From contig NZ_AP026802.1 of assembly GCF_033095985.1 (NCBI RefSeq), forward strand, positions 1,116,001 to 1,180,000: 64,000 nucleotides of DNA. The letters are read 5' to 3'. Position 1 is the first letter of the stretch, and each line of letters opens with the position of its first letter. Both the position numbers and the translations under genes were made by a program. This stretch comes from Xylocopilactobacillus apicola (GTDB lineage Bacteria > Bacillota > Bacilli > Lactobacillales > Lactobacillaceae). Under the pieces are notes generated by a model. The model had not been told where the DNA came from. It ran no database searches and saw nothing but the letters and a program-made list of their open reading frames with translations. Of this stretch, positions 55,368 through 63,911 are shown one piece after another.

Positions 55368-56741
55368 TTAAACTCCATTATTCTTAATCACATTTTGATA
55401 CCAAAAATAACTGTCTTTTGGATATCGAGCTAAATTTTTTAGGTCATCTTCAGTCCGATCGACGTAAATCAAACCATAACGCTTTTTCATCCCTTCGTGG
55501 ACACTTACTAAATCGATAGCAGACCAAGGCAAATATCCGCGAACATCAACGCCTGAATTAACTGCATTTTCGATACTTGTCAAATGATCCTTTAAATAAC
55601 TAATACGATAATCATCATGAACTTGATGGTCAGATGTTAGTTCATCATAAGCACCAAGTCCATTTTCTGTGATGTAAATTGGCAAGTGGTAGCGATCATT
55701 GACGGTTTCCAATGTTGTCTCTAATCCTAGTGGATCGACAGTCCAATTAAATTCATTTTTTTGCAGAAAGGGATTAGTAAGCCCTTTATAGAATCCGTCT
55801 TCATAAACATCTTCTGACTGCTGGTCACTAATTCCGTTGGTCCGATCTTGTCCCTTTTTAGTCATTTCAACAGTCACTGTAGTATAGTAATTCATCCCTA
55901 AAAAGTCAGGAAAATTACTAGTTACAAGTTCTGTATCTTCAGGTTTGATCAACATTTCAATACCAGTTTGATGTAAATAGCTTTGGAAAATTGGATTAAT
56001 GATTCCACGAACTGAAAAATCTAAGTAGGACCAATTTCTAACAGCATTAAAATACCCAGCAGCTCGAATATCCTTCGGCCGTGCACTGCCAGGATAAACC
56101 TCGGAAATATTAGGAACCGGACCAATCTTTCCTTGAGGACAAATCTCATGACAAAGTTTAAAAGCAATTTTTTCAGCTATCATCAAATTGTAAAATGCTT
56201 GATAACGCTCCGTATGGGAATAAGTAAATCCCAAAATTTTTCGATCAGCTAGTAACATTACATTAGGTTCGTTGATCGTTAGCCAGTAACTAACTTCGTT
56301 GCCAAACTCATTAAATAAAACTCGAACGTATTGCTCATAGGCCTGAACCGTTTTTTCGTTTAACCACCCTCCTTGTTTTTGAAGACTTTCTGGCAAATCA
56401 AAATGATATGTCGTCACAAACGGTTCAATCTGGTTTTCATGCATGGTTTTAAAAACCTGATGATAATGTTCAATCGCAGTTTGATTAACTGAACCTGTTC
56501 CATTTGGAATGATGCGGGTCCAAGGAATTGAAATTCTCATAGCTTTAATTCCGGCTTGTGCTAACAAACTGATATCCTCATCATAACGATGATAGTGATC
56601 AGCTGCAACTTTAAAATCAGCAATATCCAACTCGCGCGGTCTAACATCTTGAACAGAAAGAGACTTCCCATCCTCGTCAAACGCTCCTTCTGTTTGATGC
56701 GCAGAGATTGAAGCTCCCCATATAAAATTATTCGGTAACAT
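55368..56741 (-). CDS. 6-phospho-beta-glucosidase, GH1 family
   Basis: A 457-residue GH1 enzyme that hydrolyses phosphorylated beta-glucosides delivered by the PTS. It begins LPNNFIWGASISAHQTEGAFDEDGKS, has the acid/base Glu in WLTINEPN and the nucleophile Glu in IYITENGLG. The phosphate-binding C-terminal pattern SVHEGMKKRYGLIYVD supports the 6-phospho form. It is the first gene of the operon, with GAGGGTAATTT before the ATG and a cre-like site about 18 bp upstream. Confidence 0.93.
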   Translation of the reverse strand: MLPNNFIWGASISAHQTEGAFDEDGKSLSVQDVRPRELDIADFKVAADHYHRYDEDISLLAQAGIKAMRISIPWTRIIPNGTGSVNQTAIEHYHQVFKTMHENQIEPFVTTYHFDLPESLQKQGGWLNEKTVQAYEQYVRVLFNEFGNEVSYWLTINEPNVMLLADRKILGFTYSHTERYQAFYNLMIAEKIAFKLCHEICPQGKIGPVPNISEVYPGSARPKDIRAAGYFNAVRNWSYLDFSVRGIINPIFQSYLHQTGIEMLIKPEDTELVTSNFPDFLGMNYYTTVTVEMTKKGQDRTNGISDQQSEDVYEDGFYKGLTNPFLQKNEFNWTVDPLGLETTLETVNDRYHLPIYITENGLGAYDELTSDHQVHDDYRISYLKDHLTSIENAVNSGVDVRGYLPWSAIDLVSVHEGMKKRYGLIYVDRTEDDLKNLARYPKDSYFWYQNVIKNNGV

Positions 56742-56758
56742 AAATTACCCTCCTTATT

Positions 56759-56772
56759 TGATAACGCTTACC
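56759..56772. promoter_or_regulatory. cre-like catabolite repression site
   Basis: TGATAACGCTTACC (minus strand GGTAAGCGTTATCA) matches the CcpA-binding consensus at all but one key position and lies just upstream of the 6-phospho-beta-glucosidase gene. Carbon catabolite repression of the operon is inferred. Confidence 0.7.
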
Positions 56773-56852
56773 AGAAAATCATATCTCAAATTGTTGAAAG
56801 AAAAAATAAAACTGACCGCATTTTTATTTTTACGGTCAGTTCAAAAGGTAAA

Positions 56853-57527
56853 TTAATTTTTCTGAGTCATTTTACCATCCATAATTTCGAAAATATGATC
56901 ACAATAGTCTTTTAAACGCATGTCATGCGTCACAACTACAATTGTTTTGTCACGTTTCTTTGCTTCTGATTGAAACATCTCACCAACTACCTTAACATTT
57001 GGAGAATCAAGAGCTGCCGTCGGTTCATCTGCAAAAATTATAGACGGATTAGGATATAAAGCTCGAGCAATCGAAACACGCTGAGCTTGCCCCCCTGATA
57101 GTTCACCTGGATACTTGGTACTAAAATCAGCAATTCCCAGTTCTGATAACAATTCATTTAATTCATCTGAACTAAGATTCCCAGTTTTTTTAACCTTTGA
57201 CACAAACTCAAATTGCTCTTTAACAGTTAAAAATGGTACTAAGTTGTAAGATTGCAAAACAAAACCAATTTTATTTAGTCGAACTTGCTCTTTTTCTCGC
57301 TCAGAGATCTCAGCTAAAGAAATCCCATCAAGCATCACCTTACCAGTTGTCGGTGCCTGTAATCCACCTGCGATCGTTAAAAAGGTGCTTTTTCCTGAGC
57401 CAGAAGGACCAAGTACTAGACTTACCTCCCCGCGTTCTGCAGAAAAATTTACATTCTTTAAAGCTTCAACCTTGCTTGTTTTGGAGCCAAAAGTTTTACT
57501 AACATTTTTTAAAGTAATTACTGCCAT
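56853..57527 (-). CDS. ABC transporter ATPase, MacB/LolD type
   Basis: A 224-residue ATPase with Walker A LGPSGSGKST, signature LSGGQAQRVSIARAL, Walker B IIFADEPTAALD and H-loop VVVTHDMRL. This is the class that works with FtsX-type permeases. It starts 10 bp after the permease gene and is the third gene of a tetR-permease-ATPase operon. Substrate unknown. Confidence 0.9.
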   Translation of the reverse strand: MAVITLKNVSKTFGSKTSKVEALKNVNFSAERGEVSLVLGPSGSGKSTFLTIAGGLQAPTTGKVMLDGISLAEISEREKEQVRLNKIGFVLQSYNLVPFLTVKEQFEFVSKVKKTGNLSSDELNELLSELGIADFSTKYPGELSGGQAQRVSIARALYPNPSIIFADEPTAALDSPNVKVVGEMFQSEAKKRDKTIVVVTHDMRLKDYCDHIFEIMDGKMTQKN

Positions 57528-57537
57528 CTTTTTTCCT

Positions 57538-58596
57538 CTACTGAATTAATTGAATTGGATCGACTTTTCTAATTAAATGAATTGGAATCAAAGATCCAAT
57601 AACTCCTGTAAGTAACATTCCACCCGTTACCCCTGCTAAAGAAGCGTAGTCAAGTGCAATCGGCACTGCGGCAGGAAGCAATTTCATCGTGATAAAAGTT
57701 AAAACGGCCCCAAAAATGATCCCAATCGCAACAATTAATAATGCTTGAGTCAACGTATTAATAATTAATGTTCGTGCTGGAATTCCTTGGGCTCGCAATA
57801 CTCCATAATTTGGTAATTTTTGGATGGTCAGGATATAAAGAAAAATGGCAATCACGATCATCGAAATTATAATCAGAAAAGCAATCATGAAGGTGAAAGT
57901 TAGATTCTGAGCATTATAACCTGGAAGTTTAACAGTAAATTTTTTAAGCGAGTAAACAGCTAAATTATCATCGTGTGTTTTAAAGTTTGGATCAGTAGAT
58001 ACTACACCGCTTGCTTTAAATGTCGCAGGTAAACTTCTTAAACTTCGCCAAGTTGTTAGCTCACCATATAAAACGGGCGCAATATTTAACTTCGCATTTT
58101 TAGTAAACCCAACAAGTTTAAATTTATCTGAGCTTGAGCTTAATTTTACCTCATCACCCAACTCATACCCACTATTTTTTAAAGAATCATCTGCAACAAT
58201 TTCATTAGAATTTCTGACTTTATGACCTTCTGTTAATTTAATTCGTTGATAAATATCACTATCATTTTCAATTCCAATAAATTGAGTAGAAACACTTTTG
58301 TGGTCAGCTAATTTAACCACAACGGGGGTCTGACCAACATAACTTTCTTTTGAGGACAAATCTAAGTTTCTACTCTGCTCTGTATTGATTAAAGATTGGG
58401 TCAAACTTACATTTGCATCTTTATTTAAGGCGATAGATTTTAAATCCCATGAATCAATAGCCTGAGTATTTTGTGCGGCTAACCCCGTTGCAAGTCCACT
58501 TAAAACATAAACAAGATAACTAATCAGCATCACCATGCCGATAATCAAGCCGTAACGCAACTTCTCATGTTTAATTTCTTTGATTGCTAAAAACAT
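57538..58596 (-). CDS. FtsX-type ABC permease (MacB/DevC-like)
   Basis: A 352-residue protein with one N-terminal helix (about 15-35), an extracytoplasmic MacB-type domain (about 40-230), and three C-terminal helices typical of FtsX permeases (about 232-345). The IQKLPNYGVLRAQGIPARTLI coupling segment lies between helices 2 and 3. Such four-helix mechanotransmission systems move lipids, peptides or drugs rather than nutrients. It lies directly between the TetR regulator and the ATPase. Confidence 0.85.
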   Translation of the reverse strand: MFLAIKEIKHEKLRYGLIIGMVMLISYLVYVLSGLATGLAAQNTQAIDSWDLKSIALNKDANVSLTQSLINTEQSRNLDLSSKESYVGQTPVVVKLADHKSVSTQFIGIENDSDIYQRIKLTEGHKVRNSNEIVADDSLKNSGYELGDEVKLSSSSDKFKLVGFTKNAKLNIAPVLYGELTTWRSLRSLPATFKASGVVSTDPNFKTHDDNLAVYSLKKFTVKLPGYNAQNLTFTFMIAFLIIISMIVIAIFLYILTIQKLPNYGVLRAQGIPARTLIINTLTQALLIVAIGIIFGAVLTFITMKLLPAAVPIALDYASLAGVTGGMLLTGVIGSLIPIHLIRKVDPIQLIQ

Positions 58597-58598
58597 AT

Positions 58599-59126
58599 TT
58601 AACCTTCTATTTTTTTTAATGAAATTCGTAAATAATTCAATAACTGATCTTTGAGGTGAGGTTCTAATAAATACTGGCGAATCGTTTCATGACAAAGAAT
58701 CGTTGCTCCCCACTTTAAAACAGAACTCGAAATAAGGTTAGCTTTTGCAGGAAAATTATTAATTTCGCCCACAATCGCCTCATTTTCAGTAAAGTGCCAT
58801 TTTATAAAGGAAAAGTACTGGTTATCTTCAGAACTATTGATAAAGTTCTTTACAAAACGAAAATAATCATCAACCGATCGTAATCGTTCAAATTTTTCAC
58901 CCATCCCAGCATGAACTTCTTGCAATACTAATCCTAAGCAATAATGATAGCTATCTTGTAAATCAGCAAAATACTTGTAAAATGCTCCCCGCGAAATTTC
59001 AGCGCCACTAACTATTCGGGCTACTTGTGAATTAGCTAGCGAATTTTCAGAAAATTCAGTTAATAACGCGGCTGTAATTTTCCGTTTCTTCTCTAACTTA
59101 AGATTAATAAACGTATCTGAAGGCAT
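58599..59126 (-). CDS. TetR-family regulator of the ABC operon
   Basis: A 175-residue TetR protein with the helix-turn-helix IVSGAEISRGAFYKYFADLQDSYHYCL near residues 35-62. I use ATG 59126 (MPSDTFINLK), preceded by AAAGGGGG; the longer reading to 59189 runs into the promoter. A 13-bp palindrome over its own -35 suggests autorepression of the operon. Ligand unknown. Confidence 0.88.
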   Translation of the reverse strand: MPSDTFINLKLEKKRKITAALLTEFSENSLANSQVARIVSGAEISRGAFYKYFADLQDSYHYCLGLVLQEVHAGMGEKFERLRSVDDYFRFVKNFINSSEDNQYFSFIKWHFTENEAIVGEINNFPAKANLISSSVLKWGATILCHETIRQYLLEPHLKDQLLNYLRISLKKIEG

Positions 59127-59157
59127 CGATCCCCCTTTAATTAATTTCTTTAGAATC

Positions 59158-59186
59158 ATTCTACTTTCAAAGTGACACCGTGTCAA
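59158..59186 (-). promoter_or_regulatory. tetR operon promoter with overlapping operator
   Basis: On the minus strand, a perfect TTGACA (59181-59186), a 17-bp spacer, and TAGAAT (59158-59163). The palindrome TGACACCGTGTCA (59173-59185) covers the -35 and the start of the spacer, where a repressor would block RNA polymerase. Confidence 0.78.
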
Positions 59187-59269
59187 CATTTTGAATTTTA
59201 AAAAAACGCTTGCATTATAATCAAAGAAAGATAAAATTATTATGTAGAAGTTTAACGGAGCATATATTT

Positions 59270-59476
59270 ATGTGGGAAACAATTTTAGGAATCCTGGTAA
59301 TTTGTCTAGGTGCCTATGAAATTAAAAGTACTATCAAGTATTTTCATGGAATTAAGGATGATGGGAATGAGTCAACTTCTCCTTTTGCTTTAATAACTAT
59401 TTATTTTAGTTTATTTTTTGGAGGCGTTTTATTGGTATCAGGAATGGGCCTAGCGCTTCATCTAATGCTTAATTAA
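59270..59476 (+). CDS. Small two-helix membrane protein, unknown
   Basis: A 68-residue protein with hydrophobic segments at about 2-20 and 38-65 and an acidic loop between. The ATG at 59270 has GGAG 11 nt upstream; an earlier reading to 59210 lacks a ribosome binding site. It is a single plus-strand gene divergent from tetR. I do not recognise it. Confidence 0.6.
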   Translation: MWETILGILVICLGAYEIKSTIKYFHGIKDDGNESTSPFALITIYFSLFFGGVLLVSGMGLALHLMLN

Positions 59477-59529
59477 AAATAGGTCTCAAGACTGATGGAT
59501 AGCGATCACTAATTAGAGATAATAGTCTA

Positions 59530-59560
59530 GAACAGTAAATGGATTTTCCATTAATTGTTC
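59530..59560 (+). other. Stem-loop in the 3' untranslated region
   Basis: GAACAGTAAATGGA pairs with TCCATTAATTGTTC (two imperfect positions) around a TTT loop. It sits between the small membrane protein gene and its terminator, in 115 bp with no reading frame. It could be part of a small RNA or a processing site. Confidence 0.35.
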
Positions 59561-59591
59561 GAATTTTCTCTCCTTATAAAACTCAAGAATA

Positions 59592-59630
59592 AAACCACCT
59601 GATTTCCCCCAAAGTCAGGTGGTTTTTTTT
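59592..59630 (+). terminator. Rho-independent terminator, plus strand
   Basis: A perfect 11-bp stem AAACCACCTGA / TCAGGTGGTTT with a 12-nt loop and eight Ts. It ends the transcript of the gene at 59270-59476. Confidence 0.93.
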
Positions 59631-59635
59631 AAAAA

Positions 59636-59665
59636 AAAACTCACAAACCGAAATTTGTGAGTTTT
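59636..59665 (-). terminator. Rho-independent terminator, minus strand
   Basis: A perfect 12-bp stem AAAACTCACAAA / TTTGTGAGTTTT with a 6-nt loop, followed by many Ts on the minus strand. It ends the PTS-DUF3284 operon. Confidence 0.9.
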
Positions 59666-59669
59666 AGTT

Positions 59670-60107
59670 TTAACTTTTATGACTTTCTTGTTGAATATAG
59701 TCGGATTCCATCTGACGCTTCATCTTCTTAAAACGTCGCTTTCGAACCCAACCAACTAGAAAACCAGATACATAATTGTTCGCATTAACGCTTGCAGATT
59801 TACCCTCAATCGTTTCCTCATAAGTTAGACGCATCTGCTCATTTCCTAGTGATTCCACATTGTAAGCCACATCGTAATCATTTCTTCCGGTATGCATATG
59901 GTAAGCATATTTTTTATCCGGTTGATAAGCGGTAATCGTCATTGTACTCATTGTACCATTAGCATTTTTTCGTTTAAATGAAAAACCTTTTAATTGATTT
60001 GGGTTAGGTTTTTTACCAGTCTGCTGCTGGATGTCATATAATGATGATTCAATAATTCGATGAAAAAAGTAATCTGCTGGTACTGCAATTTTCAAAATCT
60101 GCTTCAC
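59670..60107 (-). CDS. DUF3284-family protein
   Basis: A 145-residue soluble protein resembling DUF3284, a family that regularly accompanies cellobiose-type PTS operons in lactobacilli. It shows LKIAVPADYFFHRIIESSLYD, a central YAYHMHTGRNDYDVAYNVES, and the C-terminal GFLVGWVRKRRFKKMKRQME. The fold may be START-like; the function is unknown. It overlaps the preceding small gene by 1 bp. Confidence 0.82.
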   Translation of the reverse strand: MKQILKIAVPADYFFHRIIESSLYDIQQQTGKKPNPNQLKGFSFKRKNANGTMSTMTITAYQPDKKYAYHMHTGRNDYDVAYNVESLGNEQMRLTYEETIEGKSASVNANNYVSGFLVGWVRKRRFKKMKRQMESDYIQQESHKS

Positions 60108-60301
60108 TACTTCTTTTGATCCTTTCCGTGCTTTTTATTATCTCTTAAATAACTAATGATACCACTAATTACGATAATAATGCCGGCGATCATAAAAGTA
60201 TAATAGAAAATTGGAGATTTAGAATTAAATGTAGGGCTGATCATAATGACAAAAAACCCTCCAGCAATTGCAAGCAAATCTTTTTTTAACTGTGAATCCA
60301 T
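60107..60301 (-). CDS. Small two-helix membrane protein of the PTS operon
   Basis: A 64-residue protein with two hydrophobic segments (about 8-24 and 30-50) and a basic tail. It lies between the PTS EIIC gene (5 bp gap) and the DUF3284 gene (1 bp overlap), so it is surely co-transcribed. The family is not recognised. Confidence 0.65.
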   Translation of the reverse strand: MDSQLKKDLLAIAGGFFVIMISPTFNSKSPIFYYTFMIAGIIIVISGIISYLRDNKKHGKDQKK

Positions 60302-60306
60302 CGCTT

Positions 60307-61674
60307 TTAATCCTGATGTGATTCTTCAGAATTGACTTTATTAGCTGCCTTGACAAACGGAATGTAAATACCAAAACCAATTATTGCGTTTATTAACTGC
60401 AGAATTGGGGCACGCCAATCAAAAGTGGCAAAAATTGAATTAATAAAGATTGGCATTGACCAAACGTATTGATATTTAATTGGTGAAACAAGGCCAGCAC
60501 TTAATGCAAAGTAAGCAATTGTAACCATTACAACTGGTGCAATGACAAATGGAATGAAATAAAGCGGATCTAAAACAATCGGTAAACCGAACATCGCAGG
60601 CTCATTAATGTTAAAGAAACCAGGTCCAATTGACATTTTGGCAACGGCCCGCTGATCGTCACGAGTACTGAACATCAAAATTGCAATTAAAAGTAAAAGT
60701 GTAGATCCTGCGCCACCGATCCAAGCATAAAGGTCAAAAGCGTTACGAGTCCAGAAATATGGTAATTTCTGACCAGCTTTAGCTGCAGCAATATTTGATA
60801 ATTGAGCTGTTAACCAAATCGAATCTAAAATTGGTCCTAAAACGTTTGTTCCATGGATTCCAAAGAACCAGAATACTTGAACCAAAACAGTCATTAACAA
60901 AACGGCTCCGTAACCTTGAGACATTTTCAAAAGTGGTGCTTGAATAGTGTTAATGATTAACTCGATCACAGTTGATTTGCTCATTGTATTAACGACAAAG
61001 GTAACAATTCCAGAAACATATAAAGAAGCAATGGCTGGAATAATCCCCGTAAATGCATTTGCAATAGCTGGTGGAACCGAATCAGGCATCTTAATGGTAA
61101 TATTCTTATGCATGAACCAAATATAAACTGCCGCAGCCAAACCACCTAAAATCATAATCGTGAAAAATCCATTAGATCCAAAATAGGAATTAAAATTGAA
61201 AAATCCCCAAGAAGTAATGGTTTTTCCATCGACAGCGGCTCCAGCATCAACAAGTTTTTTAGAATCTGCTGCGCTCAATGCTGATTTTAAAGTAATCACA
61301 TGACTTTGTGGTAAAGCCATAATAAAAGTTCCTAAGGTAACGATTCCCCCAGTGATCGGTTCAACCTTGTATTGAACTGATAAGTGATAACCAAAAGTGA
61401 AAGCAAAGATTAGACCCAAAATTGCCATGGACCCGGTCCAAACTTGTGCATTGATACTAATAATTGGATCCATCGCTTTAACAAAACCAGTCCAACCAAA
61501 TCTTGTCGGAATATCACGAATCAATGCATTGAATACAGAAGCAACAGAACCAACCATTGTAGCTGGCATCATCGCAATAAATGCATCTCTTAAAGCAACT
61601 AGCCATCTTATTTGACCAATTTTTGCAGCAACAGGCACTAAATGCTTATTAAGCCAATTAATAAAAGAATTCAT
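60307..61674 (-). CDS. PTS EIIC, lactose/cellobiose family (second)
   Basis: A 455-residue permease with about ten helices and the motifs FFGIHGTNVLGPILD and FFNINEPAMFGLPIVLDPLYFIPFVI. It is paralogous to the EIIC at 54018-55364 but divergent. No EIIA, EIIB or glycosidase is next to it; instead it is followed by a small membrane protein and DUF3284. GAGGAG precedes the ATG. The sugar is probably a beta-glucoside, but this is inference. Confidence 0.92.
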   Translation of the reverse strand: MNSFINWLNKHLVPVAAKIGQIRWLVALRDAFIAMMPATMVGSVASVFNALIRDIPTRFGWTGFVKAMDPIISINAQVWTGSMAILGLIFAFTFGYHLSVQYKVEPITGGIVTLGTFIMALPQSHVITLKSALSAADSKKLVDAGAAVDGKTITSWGFFNFNSYFGSNGFFTIMILGGLAAAVYIWFMHKNITIKMPDSVPPAIANAFTGIIPAIASLYVSGIVTFVVNTMSKSTVIELIINTIQAPLLKMSQGYGAVLLMTVLVQVFWFFGIHGTNVLGPILDSIWLTAQLSNIAAAKAGQKLPYFWTRNAFDLYAWIGGAGSTLLLLIAILMFSTRDDQRAVAKMSIGPGFFNINEPAMFGLPIVLDPLYFIPFVIAPVVMVTIAYFALSAGLVSPIKYQYVWSMPIFINSIFATFDWRAPILQLINAIIGFGIYIPFVKAANKVNSEESHQD

Positions 61675-62000
61675 TTTTTCTTCTCCTCAAAAATATTTAG
61701 ATCCAATTTGGATCTTAATCAAAAATATCTTTCTATTCGAACTATCAATCATTCAAGCAAAAAGATTAATAAAACAGGCAATTTATAAATTTAGCGAACT
61801 TTCAATATTTATAGATTGTCAAGAAACAACAGAGCGTAATCCTTAACCATTTAGGAGCTAATTACAGTTTTTAAAGATCAAAATACTCTTGCTGTCTTAA
61901 TAATATTACCCTATTAATTAAAAGGTCTATACCAATTATAGCTACTTTTATTTAAATATCAACCGTTTTCTTAACCGGTTTTGCTAATTTTGCGAAACAC
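61675..62000. promoter_or_regulatory. Divergent intergenic region with a 15-bp palindrome
   Basis: About 330 bp of AT-rich DNA between the PTS operon (minus) and marR (plus). It contains a perfect palindrome GATCCAATTTGGATC at 61700-61714, within the presumed leader of the PTS gene, and a minus-strand TTGACA at about 61817-61822 without a clear -10. I see no gene. The palindrome may be an operator. Confidence 0.45.
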
Positions 62001-62029
62001 TTGTCTTATTTTCAAAAATATAGTATGCT
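62001..62029 (+). promoter_or_regulatory. Predicted promoter of the second marR-MFS pair
   Basis: TTGTCT (62001-62006), a 17-bp spacer, and TATGCT (62024-62029), 26 bp before the start codon at 62056. Each hexamer has one or two departures from consensus. Confidence 0.6.
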
Positions 62030-62055
62030 ACACTTTAAAAATAAGGAGATTTAAA

Positions 62056-62496
62056 ATGGACAATTTTGGGCCTCTCATTAAGAAAGCCAACACTTTAATT
62101 GAGAAAGAACTAAATAATCAAATGCGAAAAATTTTTACAGAAACAAATTTAACTGGACCTCAAGTGGCCCTATTGGTTTTTCTATTTGAAGCCAATGGCA
62201 AAATGATTTCGCAAAAAGAACTGGAAACAACTTTTGCGATCAGCCACCCAACAATTAGGGGAATTATTAAGCGCTTGGTTCAGCAAGACTTGATTAATAC
62301 CGCTGTCCCTCAAAATGATAAGCGACAGGTTGTCTTGTCATTAACCGATCGAGGCGTCTCATTAATGAATGAAAATATTGAGCAAATACAACTGACGATG
62401 GAACAAGTTAATCATAAAATCATTAGTAATATTTCTAAAGGGTCACAAGAAGAATTATCAGTTAATCTTAAACAAATTATTCAAAATTTTAGTTAA
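62056..62496 (+). CDS. MarR-family regulator of the second MFS pump
   Basis: A 146-residue MarR protein with LTGPQVALLVFLFEANGKMIS and a winged helix (LETTFAISHPTIRGIIKRLVQQDLI, NDKRQVVLSLTDRG). The ATG at 62056 has AAGGAG 7 nt upstream; the longer reading to 61981 spans the promoter. It lies 29 bp before the MFS gene and probably controls it. Confidence 0.9.
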   Translation: MDNFGPLIKKANTLIEKELNNQMRKIFTETNLTGPQVALLVFLFEANGKMISQKELETTFAISHPTIRGIIKRLVQQDLINTAVPQNDKRQVVLSLTDRGVSLMNENIEQIQLTMEQVNHKIISNISKGSQEELSVNLKQIIQNFS

Positions 62497-62525
62497 TTAT
62501 GTAGCTTGCAACAGGGGGATTATTT

Positions 62526-63911
62526 ATGAAAATGAAAAAGAGTAAACGCAATCTAATCATGGCAATTGTTTTAGGAGGAGCGTTTATTGCTCTTTTAGCT
62601 GAAACATTTTTAAACAATGCCTTGGTTACTATAATGGACGCATTTCAGGTCAGCCAAGCAACTGCGCAATGGCTTTCAACAGGCTACCTTTTAATCGTCG
62701 GGGTAATGATTCCCCTATCCGCCTGGATTTTTAACCGATTCCAAACTCGCAAAAGTTATTTGACCATGCTAGTTATTTTTGTTATTGGGTCAATTATCTG
62801 TATTTTTGCCAACAACTTTTATGTTTTATTAGCTGGCCGGATGATTGAAGCCATTTCTGCCGGTGCAATGATGCCTTTTATTCAAAACGTTATCTTGCAA
62901 TTATTTAAACCCGAAGAGAGAGGATTAGCGCTCGGAATTACTGGACTCGTGGTCGCTTTTGGACCCGCGGTTGGCCCAACAATTTCAGGATTTATCTTAA
63001 AATACTTTGAATGGCAAATGCTATTTATCGTCTTAGCGGTTACCAGTAGTTTAGTACTTATTTGTGCTTTGATAAAATTTCCAAACCTTAATGAACCAAA
63101 AGAAATTAAACTTGATTGGATTTCATTGATTGAATCAGTCCTTGGTTTTGGCATCATGCTCTTCATCTTCTCCGAAGTGGGTAACGACGGCAAGATAACT
63201 CTTATTGATGGAGTATTATTTATTGCTTCAATTTTGATTTTAGTGCTTTTCGGCAAACGTCAACTGCAATTAGAAGAACCACTTTTAAATATTCGAGTCT
63301 TTTTGAATTCGCAATTCAACTGGACGACCCTTCTAAGTACCTTGAGCAATGTCGCAATGGTCGGAATAGAACTTGTTTTACCACTTTACCTTCAAACAAC
63401 TCGTAATGAATCAGCACTGTTGGCCGGAATTATTATGATGCCAGGTGCAATTATCATGGGAGTTTTTAATCCGATCTCAGGCTCCCTTTATGATAAATTA
63501 GGAATTAAAAAGATTTCACTTTTAGGGTTCAGCATTTTACTAATTGGAACGATCCCGATGATCTTCTTCAACTCTCAAACGTCGACAATCTTAATCACGA
63601 TCAGTTACGCTGTGAGAATGATCGGAATTGCGTTAACGATGATGATCACCTTTACTGCAGGGATCAACTCTCTTGAGCCGGAGGATACTACTTATGGCAA
63701 CGCAGCAGCATCGACCGTGCGGCAAATTGGCGGATCTCTTGGGACCGCGATTTCAATGACCGTTGTTGCTGTTGGAACCAAAATCGCTACAAGTCAGGGA
63801 ACAAGCGCCAAAATAGCTAGTGAAGTTGGATATCACTGGGCATTTGATGTAATGATCTTCGTCGCCGTTGTGGGCATCCTTGCTTCATTTAAGTTAAAAT
63901 CAGAGAGATGA
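62526..63911 (+). CDS. DHA2-family (14-TM) MFS drug efflux transporter
   Basis: A 461-residue paralogue, of equal length, of the pump at 36283-37668. It has LLAETFLNNALVTIMDAFQVS, AQWLSTGYLLIVGVMIPLSAW, LAGRMIEAISAGAMMP and motif C FGPAVGPTISGFIL. Proton-driven export of drugs or toxic metabolites is the usual role of the family. AGGGGGATT precedes the ATG. No clear terminator is visible after the stop. Confidence 0.9.
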   Translation: MKMKKSKRNLIMAIVLGGAFIALLAETFLNNALVTIMDAFQVSQATAQWLSTGYLLIVGVMIPLSAWIFNRFQTRKSYLTMLVIFVIGSIICIFANNFYVLLAGRMIEAISAGAMMPFIQNVILQLFKPEERGLALGITGLVVAFGPAVGPTISGFILKYFEWQMLFIVLAVTSSLVLICALIKFPNLNEPKEIKLDWISLIESVLGFGIMLFIFSEVGNDGKITLIDGVLFIASILILVLFGKRQLQLEEPLLNIRVFLNSQFNWTTLLSTLSNVAMVGIELVLPLYLQTTRNESALLAGIIMMPGAIIMGVFNPISGSLYDKLGIKKISLLGFSILLIGTIPMIFFNSQTSTILITISYAVRMIGIALTMMITFTAGINSLEPEDTTYGNAAASTVRQIGGSLGTAISMTVVAVGTKIATSQGTSAKIASEVGYHWAFDVMIFVAVVGILASFKLKSER

